Shown in pieces: positions 26,867 to 35,800 of a stretch of 64,000 nucleotides of DNA. Origin of the DNA: Paenibacillus ihumii (GTDB lineage Bacteria; Bacillota; Bacilli; Paenibacillales; Paenibacillaceae). Position 1 is the first letter of the stretch; each line of letters starts with the position of its first letter. Made by a program: the position numbers and the translations under genes. The notes beneath the pieces are model-generated. The model saw only the letters and a program-made list of their open reading frames with translations, was not told the DNA's origin and searched no databases. The stretch spans positions 558,001 through 622,000 of the forward strand of contig NZ_LN884298.1 of NCBI RefSeq assembly GCF_001403875.1, given 5' to 3'.

Positions 26867-29800
26867 ATGGAAGCGATTTCAAAAAATGGTGAACTGCGGG
26901 GGATTGCGATTATCGGGATGGCGGGACGGTTTCCAGGAGCGGGCGATTTGGAGCAATTTTGGATCAATCTGCGAGATGGGCAGGAATCGATTACCTCCTT
27001 CAAGGAGCCGGAGAAGAACCGGGTCCATGCCGCAGGGATTCTGGAGGAAGCGGCCGACTTCGATGCCGCCTTCTTCGGGATGACGCCGCGGGAAGCGGAG
27101 ATGACGGACCCGCAGCATCGGTTATTTCTGGAATGCGCCTACGAAGCCTTGGAGTCGGCGGGATATCCTCCGACGAGGTGCCCCGAGCGGGTTGGGGTGT
27201 ACGCGGGCAGTGGGCAGTCGGATTATCTCCAGCATGTGCTGAGCCATGACGAGCTTGTGGAATCATTCGGACCGTTCCAGATCGGCATCAGCAATTACCC
27301 GGACTTTCTCGCTACCCGCGTTTCGTACAAGTTGAACCTGAGCGGTCCGAGCGTCGCTGTGCAAACGGCTTGCTCCAGCTCCTTGGTGGCTGTCCATATG
27401 GCGTGTCAGGCGCTGCTCACGTACGAATGCGATATGGCGATCGCGGGCGGCGTGTCAGTCAAAGCGGATCAAACGGCAGGCTTCGACTATCAGGAAGGGG
27501 GCATTCTGTCGCCGGACGGGCGCTGCCGCGCGTTCGACGCCAAGTCCCAAGGTACGGCGGTCGGGAACGGGGCCGGGGCCGTCTTGCTGAAGCGGCTGGA
27601 TGAAGCCGTGTCGGACAGGGATACGATTCTGGCCGTGATTCGCGGTTCGGCGGTCAATAACGACGGGTCGCAGAAGGTCGGGTATACCGCCCCCAGCGTT
27701 ACACGGCAAGCCGAGGTGGTCAAGGAAGCGCTGGCCGTCTCGGAGATCAACCCGGCGACGATGACGTATATCGAGACTCACGGTACGGGCACCGCGCTGG
27801 GCGATCCCGTCGAAGTGGCCGCCTTGACGGAGGCCTATCGTGATGCTATGGACCGGAAGCAGTACTGCGCCATCGGGTCGGTCAAAACGAACATCGGCCA
27901 TCTCGACAGCGCCGCTGGAATTGCCGGACTGATCAAAACGGTGCTGTGCCTGCAAAATAAAATGCTGCCGCCGAGTCTGCACTATACGGAGCCGAATCCG
28001 AAAATCGATTTCGCGAACAGTCCTTTCTATGTGAACGACCGGCTCAGGGAATGGGACACGGACGGGCGTCCCCGCCGTGCCGGGGTAAGCTCTTTCGGCA
28101 TGGGCGGCACGAATGCGCACGTCGTGCTGGAGGAAGCTCCTTTGGCGGAAGTACGGCATCCGGAGGCGGGGGCCGCGTTCGCCCATGGGGAGCTGGAGGT
28201 CGGGACCGAGACCGGGACTGATTGGAACGTCCTCGTCTTGTCTGCCAAAACGGCCACGGCCTTGCGCTGGAAGACGGAGCGGTTGATCGGCTATTTGGAA
28301 GCGAGCCGTGATATTCCCTTATCCGACGTGGCGTATACGCTTGCCGCAGGCAGAGAAACGTTCGCCCGGCGGCTTGTGGTGATCGGCCGCGATCATGGGT
28401 CGGTCGTGGACGGATTAAAAGCGAAGCTCGCGGACCTGCCGCCATCCGGCCGGGACGCTCAAGAGTCCGCAGACGGCGGCGAACCGCCGCTGGGTGTGAC
28501 CTTTATGTTTACCGGACAAGGGGCGCAGCACATCGATATGGGCGCCGAGCTGTACGAATCCGCACCCGTGTATCGCGAACAGGTGGACCGGTGCGCCGAA
28601 CGGCTGCAACCCCTTCTCGGCCTTGATCTGCGGAACGTGCTGTATCCGCCGCCATCCCAAGCGGAGGAAGCGGGATCCCGGCTTCGCCAAACCGCTCTGA
28701 CACAGCCTGCGCTGTTCGTCCTCGAATATGCTTTGGCCAAGCAGTTGGAGGCTTGGGGCGTTCGTCCACAGGCGATGATCGGCCACAGCATTGGCGAGTA
28801 TGTGGCCGCTTGCTTGGCGGGAGTCATGGCCGTAGACGATGCGCTGACCGCCGTTGCCGCGCGCGGAAGTCTGATGCAGGAGATGGAACGCGGGGCAATG
28901 TTAGCGATCGCGCTGTCCGAAGCGGAAGTGCGGGAGCTGCTGGTCGCTGCGTGCTCGGAGCTGTCCGTAGCCGCCGTGAACGGCCCGACGTCCTGCGTGG
29001 TATCGGGAACCTTCGAGGCGATCGAACAGCTTGAGCAGACGCTCGGCCACAAGAACGCCGTATCGAAGCGGCTTGCGACCTCGCACGCTTACCATTCAGC
29101 GATGATGGAGCCGATGCTCGAACGGTTCGCCGAGGTGATGCGGGGGATCGTTCTGTATGCACCGCAGCTTCCGTACGTCTCGAATGTGACGGGAACGTGG
29201 ATTACGGCCGGGCAAGCGACGGACCCGATGTATTGGGTCCGGCATTTGCGGGACACCGTCCGCTTCGCAGATGGAATCCGCCTGCTGTCGGAATCGGGAA
29301 GAACGGCCTTTCTGGAGATCGGCCCGGGGCAGTCTTTGACCTCGCTGGTCCGGCAGCAAATCGCCCTGAACGCGATACCCGGGACGCTGGCCGTCAATGC
29401 GTTGCCCCCGGCGGCAGCGGGCACATCCGCATATGCCAGCGTCCTTCAGGCGCTGGGCGAGCTGTGGTCCGCAGGCGCGGACATCGATTTCGCCGCATGG
29501 CATGAGGGGAAAGCGCGTTGTCGAGTGCCTTTGCCGACGTATCCGTTCGAGCGCTACCGCTACTATTTGGAGAAGAAGGTTCGAGCCGTCCCCGCCGCTT
29601 CTGCCGATACGGCCGCAGCCGCAGGACAGGAGCGCCAGGCGGACATGGCCGACTGGTTCTACGCTCCGGTATGGAAACAAACGCCCCTGCCTCCGCAGCG
29701 ACCAGCCTCTGGAGCCGCAGCGCCGCACAAGCGGACGTATCTGCTCTTCCACGACCGGTACGGATTGGCCAAGGCCTTGAGCGAGGGCTTGAAAAGCAAG

Positions 29801-31603
29801 GGGCACGATGTTGTCGCCGTGCTCGAAGGCGACGGATTCCGGCAAGTGGAGGAGGATGTCTTCACGGTCCATCCCGCAGAAGGCCGGTCCTATGAGGAAC
29901 TGCTGCATGCTTTGGCAGCACAGCAATGCTTCCCGGATACCGTTGTTCACCTTTGGAACGTCATCGAACCAGAATCGGATGATGGAGATAACCTTATCCC
30001 CATTGCACAGCGTTACGCCCACTCCCAGCAGCTTGGGCTGTACAGCTTGATGCATTTGGCCCAAGCAATCGGCATGCAGGCGGCGGCGAAGCCGACGGAG
30101 CTGATCGCGCTGACCGGCAATCTGCAATGGATCGCCAACGAGCAGGTACGGAGCCCGGAGCGGGCGACCTTGCTCGGGGCGCTGCGGGTCATTCCGCAAG
30201 AGTACGCGCAGATTCGGGCGCGTGCCGTCGACGTGAGCTTGGCCGATCTCGCTTCGGCTTCCTCCGTACGCTTGATCCGGCAGTTGCTTCAGGAGATCGA
30301 GCATGGGGGAGAGGATTTTGTCGTGGCGTACCGGGGGATGCAGCGCTTCACGCAACTCTACGAAGCCGTCAAGCTGCCTGAAGCCGATCCTGCGGACGCC
30401 ACCTTCCGCGACGGAGGCGTGTATCTGGTGACGGGAGCCACAAGCGAAATCGGCTTGCAACTGTGCGAGGAAATCGCACGGACGGCGAAGGTTTCTTTCG
30501 TGCTGATCGGGGAGGCGTCTTTTCCGGATGTCCGCGAGTCAGAGCATGACTTGCTGCATCACGGGGAGTCGGACGATACAGCCAATATCATCAAACGCAT
30601 CCGTGCACTGGAGCAAAACGGAACGCCTCTGCTCTATGCCAGCGCCGATCTGACGGATGAAGCCGGGCTGCGGGACATTGTGCGGCAAGCGGAGCGGAGG
30701 TTCGGTGCGATTCACGGCGTACTGTTCGCCCAGGAGCCGTACGGCTCGGGCTTGATCCAGCTGGGCGACCGGGAGCGGTCCGAACGGATTATTGCACCTC
30801 AGGCGCTGGGGCTGCTCACCTTGGAATCGCTGCTCCGCTCCCATCCTCTGGAGCTCATGATCGTGTTCTCGCGTACGATCTCGTTCACCGGCGGCGTTGG
30901 ACTGATGGATCAGTGCGCGTCCTATCATTTTGTCGATGCGTTCGCCAAGTGGCATGCGTCCGCTGGAGGACGAACCGTCGCCGTGAACTGGGGCATGTGG
31001 CAGGACGACGTCTGGGTACGTAAGCAGACGGAGCTCCCGGTGGACGTCAGGGAGCATATGCTCCAAATGCAGGCGACATTCGGAATTACCGGAGCGGAAG
31101 GGCTTGAGGCGATCCGGCGCATTGCGGCCAGCGGTTTGTCCCAAGCCGTCGTATCCACGCAAAGCATTCATGATGCGATGGGCAGCGGATGGCTGAATGC
31201 CTCAGGCCACGCTGCTTCGAACAGCCGAAATAGCCGGGCAGATGAGGTTTATCTGGATGGCGAACCGTTTCAAGAACCGCCACAAACCGAGGCGGAGCAA
31301 AAGATCGCGGCGATCTGGGAGACACTGTTCGGGATTCCGAGCATTGGCAGACAGCAGAACTTCTTTGATTTGGGCGGCAATTCGCTGCTCTCGATCCAGC
31401 TTGTTGCCCGGCTGCGGCAAGCGTTTCACGGCGACATCCCGATGGATGTTATTTTCCAATCGCCGACGATTGCCGAGCTGGCCGAGTCGATAGCGCAGAC
31501 ACAGGTCAAGCCGGAGGAGCTGGACGAAATCGAACGCTTGCTCAGCGAAATCGAAAATTTGCCGCAGGATGAGCTGATGCAGCTATTAAGCCGCGAAGGG
31601 TAA
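26867..31603 (+). CDS. Type I PKS module KS-AT-KR-ACP with degenerate ketoreductase
   Basis: A 1578-residue polyketide synthase, 7 nt after NRPS 1. The ketosynthase (about 12-435) has TACSSSLVA with Cys169, HGTGTALGDP and NIGHLDSAAG. The acyltransferase (about 545-860) has GHSIGEYVAA with Ser641 and a HAYH motif, pointing to malonyl-CoA rather than methylmalonyl-CoA. The ketoreductase region (about 1180-1430) has lost its function: the NADPH motif is TGATSEIG, the usual AP-K is APQ, and the catalytic Tyr and Asn positions read Gln1349 and Tyr1353 (DQCASYHFVDAF). The carrier protein has GGNSLL with Ser1506. It should extend the acyl-aminoacyl chain by two carbons and leave a beta-keto group. 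No DH, ER or MT domain is present. Confidence 0.93.
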   Translation: MEAISKNGELRGIAIIGMAGRFPGAGDLEQFWINLRDGQESITSFKEPEKNRVHAAGILEEAADFDAAFFGMTPREAEMTDPQHRLFLECAYEALESAGYPPTRCPERVGVYAGSGQSDYLQHVLSHDELVESFGPFQIGISNYPDFLATRVSYKLNLSGPSVAVQTACSSSLVAVHMACQALLTYECDMAIAGGVSVKADQTAGFDYQEGGILSPDGRCRAFDAKSQGTAVGNGAGAVLLKRLDEAVSDRDTILAVIRGSAVNNDGSQKVGYTAPSVTRQAEVVKEALAVSEINPATMTYIETHGTGTALGDPVEVAALTEAYRDAMDRKQYCAIGSVKTNIGHLDSAAGIAGLIKTVLCLQNKMLPPSLHYTEPNPKIDFANSPFYVNDRLREWDTDGRPRRAGVSSFGMGGTNAHVVLEEAPLAEVRHPEAGAAFAHGELEVGTETGTDWNVLVLSAKTATALRWKTERLIGYLEASRDIPLSDVAYTLAAGRETFARRLVVIGRDHGSVVDGLKAKLADLPPSGRDAQESADGGEPPLGVTFMFTGQGAQHIDMGAELYESAPVYREQVDRCAERLQPLLGLDLRNVLYPPPSQAEEAGSRLRQTALTQPALFVLEYALAKQLEAWGVRPQAMIGHSIGEYVAACLAGVMAVDDALTAVAARGSLMQEMERGAMLAIALSEAEVRELLVAACSELSVAAVNGPTSCVVSGTFEAIEQLEQTLGHKNAVSKRLATSHAYHSAMMEPMLERFAEVMRGIVLYAPQLPYVSNVTGTWITAGQATDPMYWVRHLRDTVRFADGIRLLSESGRTAFLEIGPGQSLTSLVRQQIALNAIPGTLAVNALPPAAAGTSAYASVLQALGELWSAGADIDFAAWHEGKARCRVPLPTYPFERYRYYLEKKVRAVPAASADTAAAAGQERQADMADWFYAPVWKQTPLPPQRPASGAAAPHKRTYLLFHDRYGLAKALSEGLKSKGHDVVAVLEGDGFRQVEEDVFTVHPAEGRSYEELLHALAAQQCFPDTVVHLWNVIEPESDDGDNLIPIAQRYAHSQQLGLYSLMHLAQAIGMQAAAKPTELIALTGNLQWIANEQVRSPERATLLGALRVIPQEYAQIRARAVDVSLADLASASSVRLIRQLLQEIEHGGEDFVVAYRGMQRFTQLYEAVKLPEADPADATFRDGGVYLVTGATSEIGLQLCEEIARTAKVSFVLIGEASFPDVRESEHDLLHHGESDDTANIIKRIRALEQNGTPLLYASADLTDEAGLRDIVRQAERRFGAIHGVLFAQEPYGSGLIQLGDRERSERIIAPQALGLLTLESLLRSHPLELMIVFSRTISFTGGVGLMDQCASYHFVDAFAKWHASAGGRTVAVNWGMWQDDVWVRKQTELPVDVREHMLQMQATFGITGAEGLEAIRRIAASGLSQAVVSTQSIHDAMGSGWLNASGHAASNSRNSRADEVYLDGEPFQEPPQTEAEQKIAAIWETLFGIPSIGRQQNFFDLGGNSLLSIQLVARLRQAFHGDIPMDVIFQSPTIAELAESIAQTQVKPEELDEIERLLSEIENLPQDELMQLLSREG

Positions 31604-31615
31604 GGAGATGAGCAA

Positions 31616-32845
31616 ATGAGCGACATTCACGAGCGATTGGCGGCGTTGTCGCCGGAGCAGCGGGCGCTGCTGGAGCGGCGTCTCAAGCAGCAGGGGATCG
31701 CGGCGCCGGATACGGCAAGGTCGAGGCCCGGACAGGCTGCGGCAGAAGCAGCTTTTGTCCCGAAGCACAGGCGCAGCGAGGCAGCCATGGATTTCAGTCT
31801 GTTTTTCTTCTCTGGCGATGGTTCGACCACGGACCGTCATAAATACGGGCTGCTGATGGAATGCGCGGCGTTTGCGGACCGGCACGGATTTAAGGCAATG
31901 TGGACGCCGGAGCGACATTTCGAGGATTTTGGCGGACTTTATCCGAATCCGTCGGTGCTCAGTGCGGCGCTGGCGGCGGTCACGGAGCGGATTGAGCTGC
32001 GGGCGGGAAGCGTAGTGCTCCCGCTGCACCACCCGGTCCGGTTCGTGGAGGAATGGTCGGTCGTGGACAACCTGTCGGACGGTCGCGTGTCGGTCGCTTT
32101 TGCCACCGGCTGGCATCCCGCCGATTTTATCCTCGCGCCGGTACAGGACCCGAATTATTATGTCCATCGCAAGGAAGAGCTGTTCAAGTCCGTCGAACAG
32201 GTTCGGGCACTATGGAGCGGGGAGGCGGTTCCTTTTACCGATGCCAGCGGAGCGGTCCACCGAATCAAGACGCTGCCCCGGCCGATCCAAAGCGAATTGA
32301 ATCTGTGGATCGCCACGAACGGGAACGAGGAGACGTACCATCAGGCCGCCGGAATCGGAGCGGGCATCCTGACCGGCATCCTCGGGAACGGCTTTGCGGA
32401 GCTGGAGGGCAAGATCGAGCGGTACCGCGAAGCGCTAATCCGGTATGGCTACGATCCGCAGACAAAAAAGGTCGCGGTCATGCTCCATACCTGCCTCGGG
32501 GAGAACGACGAAACGGTCAGGGCCAAGGTGGAGCGGCCTCTGAAGGAATATCTCAAGACTTTTTTAAGCCAGCAAAGGCATATTCTCGCCGACTATGGCG
32601 ACATGACTGGCGCGGACTTCGAGGCGATCGTATCCCGCGCCTTCGACAAGTATTACCGCGAAAGCTCCCTGCTCGGAACGCCGGACAAGTGCGCGAAGCT
32701 GGTGGAGACGCTCCGCGATATCGGCGTCGGGGAGATTGCCTGCCTGATCGATTTTGGCGTGGACCGGGAGACGGTAATGGAAAGCTTGGCATTATTATCT
32801 GATTTGCAGCGGAAATTCGCCTATGACAAGGAGCTGATCCCATGA
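31616..32845 (+). CDS. MupA/Atu3671-family FMN-dependent luciferase-like monooxygenase
   Basis: A 409-residue TIM-barrel flavin monooxygenase of the family seen in hybrid NRPS/PKS lines, with DFSLFFFSGDGSTTDRHKYG, WTPERHFEDFGGLYPNPSV, PLHHPVRFVEEWSVVDNLS and GWHPADF as family blocks (barrel at about 55-390). Here it is a separate protein rather than a domain. Its first 40 residues (LSPEQRALLERRLKQQG) resemble the linker helix that begins the next NRPS. It is expected to oxidise the carrier-bound beta-keto chain made by the PKS, for example by alpha-hydroxylation; this position-specific role is inferred. It ends overlapping the start of NRPS 2 by 4 nt (ATGA type), so translation is coupled. 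Confidence 0.88.
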   Translation: MSDIHERLAALSPEQRALLERRLKQQGIAAPDTARSRPGQAAAEAAFVPKHRRSEAAMDFSLFFFSGDGSTTDRHKYGLLMECAAFADRHGFKAMWTPERHFEDFGGLYPNPSVLSAALAAVTERIELRAGSVVLPLHHPVRFVEEWSVVDNLSDGRVSVAFATGWHPADFILAPVQDPNYYVHRKEELFKSVEQVRALWSGEAVPFTDASGAVHRIKTLPRPIQSELNLWIATNGNEETYHQAAGIGAGILTGILGNGFAELEGKIERYREALIRYGYDPQTKKVAVMLHTCLGENDETVRAKVERPLKEYLKTFLSQQRHILADYGDMTGADFEAIVSRAFDKYYRESSLLGTPDKCAKLVETLRDIGVGEIACLIDFGVDRETVMESLALLSDLQRKFAYDKELIP

Positions 32846-35800
32846 AGAATCTGACCGATCGTATCCAATCGCTGACGCCGGAGCAGCGGGCGCTGTTCGA
32901 AAAACGGCTCAAGGAACAAAACTTGAATGCGCAGCAGCTAAGCCCGAATCCGGCTGCCGCAGCCATCCCCCGGCGGAACCATACGGGCCTAAGCCCGCTT
33001 TCCTTCGATCAGGAGCGGCTCTGGTTGTTTCAGCGGATGCACCCTGAATCGCACGCGTACAACGTGTACGGGGCCGCCCGTTTGAGAGGAAAGCTGCATC
33101 ATGGGGCGCTAGAGTACGGCATTAACGAAATCGTCAAACGCCACGAGGCTTGGCGGACCGTATTCGGGCGCGTCGATCCCGTGCAGACCGTGCTGCCCGA
33201 GCTCCGCGTCAGCGTACCCGTGGTGGACCTGCAGGATATTCCTGAGGAAGAGCGGGAAGCCGTCGCTCAGCAACTCATGCGCGAAGAGGTCCAGCAATTG
33301 TTCGATCTGGAAAAAGGGCCGCTGATCCGCTTCAAGCTGTTTACGCTGTCGGATATGGAATCGATGCTCGTTTTGACCGTCCATCACATTGTCATCGACC
33401 GGCTCACCTTCTCGATCTTCTTCGAAGAGCTGATGGCGCATTACAAAGCAGCGCTTGCAGGCGTCCCGGCCGAGCTCCCGGAGCTGCCGATCCAGTACGC
33501 GGATTATGCCGAATGGCAGCGGAATTACTTACAGGGCGAGACCCGGGAGAAGCTGCTCGCCTTCTGGAAGGAGCAGCTGAAGGATTGTGAGTATATCCTT
33601 GACATCCATACGGACTTCCCCCGGCCGCCCGCGATAACTTACCGGGGGGCGCGTGTCTTCCTACGGTCGTCGAAGGAGACTTTGGACGGACTGAAGGCGA
33701 TTGCCAAGCGGGAAAACGCTTCGGCCTTCATGATCGTGATGGCGGCGTTCAAGGCGCTGCTCTATCGGTATACCGGGCAAGCCGACATTTTGGTCGGGAC
33801 ACCGCTCGCCAATCGCAGCCGGATCGAGATGGAAAAAGTGATGGGGTACTTCCTGACTATGGGCACGCTGCGTTCTCGCGTGTCGGGAGAGACTATCTTT
33901 ATTGACCTGCTGCGGCAGGTGCGCGATACCGCCAGAGAGGTTTACAAGCATCAGGAGCTTCCGATCGGGCTGCTGCTGGACGAGCTGCGGATTCCGATCG
34001 ATCCGAGCCGCAACCCGCTGGTGCAGGCGGTATTCGTGTATGTGGACGTGCCCGAGGAGAAGTTCGCGCTCCCCGATCTGGAAGCGGATATTGAAATGAT
34101 CGACGGGGAGACGGCCAAGTACGACATCACTATCGGCTTAACCGAAACGGAAGACGGGTTGGACGGCTTTCTCGAATATTCCCCGGATCTATTCCGCCGG
34201 GAGACGTTTGAGCGCATGAGCCGACATTGGGAAGCTCTGCTGCACAGCATCGTGCGCGATCCACAGCAATCCCTTCACGAGCTGGCGATGCTGTCGGACG
34301 AAGAGCGGCACCAGCTCATTGATGAATGGAACGAGACGGTACAGCCGTTCCCGGACGATTCGTGTATTCATCATCTGTTCGAGAGACAGGCCGAGCTTAC
34401 GCCGGACGATCCGGCCGTTGTGTGCGGCGGCCAGTCCATGACGTACCGGGAGCTGAACCGGCGCGCCAATCAGGTCGCTCACGCTTTGCAGAAGCGGGGA
34501 GTCGGCAAGGAGACGGCCGTCGGCTTGATGATGGAGCGCTCGTTCGAAACGGTCGTCGGGCTGCTCGGCATTCTAAAGGCTGGGGGCGCGTACGTCGCCA
34601 TCGATCCGGCTTATCCGGCTGAGCGGATTCGCACCATGATCGAGGATTCGGGAATCGAAGTCCTGCTGATTCAGCCTAAGCTGGCGCATGCGGAAGCGGA
34701 GTCAGGCTCGGCGGTGCGTCACAAGCTCGTGCTTGACGGCAGCGCATGGCAATCGATTTCGGAAGAAAATGCGGACAATCCGCGCATTAAAGTGGATGCA
34801 GGCGACCTGGCCTACGTAATGTATACGTCAGGATCGACAGGCAAGCCGAAGTCGGTAGCGATCGAACACCGCAGCGTCTGCAACGCGGTGGAAGCGGCGA
34901 TCGGGCTGTTTGGCTTGTCAAGAGGCGACCGGATGCTGCAGTATGCGTCGCCGACGTTCGATGCGTCGGTATTGGAGATTTTCGCGACGCTCGCTTCGGG
35001 TGCGGCACTCTGCATCGTCAGCCCGGAAGCGACGGCGGGAGGCGAGGCACTGCACCGGTTTCTAGAGGAACAGCGGATTACGGCGATGGTGCTGACGCCG
35101 TCCGTCTTGTCCACGCTCACCCCGGAGCATCTGCCCGATTCACTGCGTACCGTGGGATCGGGCGGGGAAGCGTGCACGCTCGACATTCGCGCGTGGCTGT
35201 CGGATTCCAGACGTTTACTGAACATGTACGGCCCGACGGAAGCGACGATTTTCGCGACGGCTCACGAATTCGATACGGACAGTCTAACCGCTTGCATCGG
35301 GCTTCCTATTGCCAACACACAAATATATATTTTGGACGAGTGCTTGCAGCCCGTGCCGGTTGGCGTGCGTGGGGAAATATATATCAGTGGAGCGTGTCTG
35401 GCCCGGGGCTACCGCAACAATCCGGAGCTGACCGCCGAGCGGTTTGTCGATCATCCGTACCGGCCGGGCGAGGTCATGTACCGGACCGGGGATTACGGCT
35501 GCCGGCTGCCGGACGGAAGCATCGAGTACCTTGGGCGTCGAGACGATCAAGTGAAGCTGAACGGCGTCCGGATCGAAACGGGAGAGATCGAAGCCGCGTT
35601 GAACAGGCATCCGGCGATCAAAGAAGCCGCTGTTCTGGTCCGGCAGAGCGCATCCACCTCCGCATCTGGTAAAGCCCTCTGCGCTTATTACGTCGCGGAT
35701 CGGGATTTGGATACTGCGGAGCTGCGGAAGCTGCTGTTTAATCAGCTGCCCACTTACATGATCCCGGCGTACTACGTGAGGCTGGACGCTTTTCCGCTGA

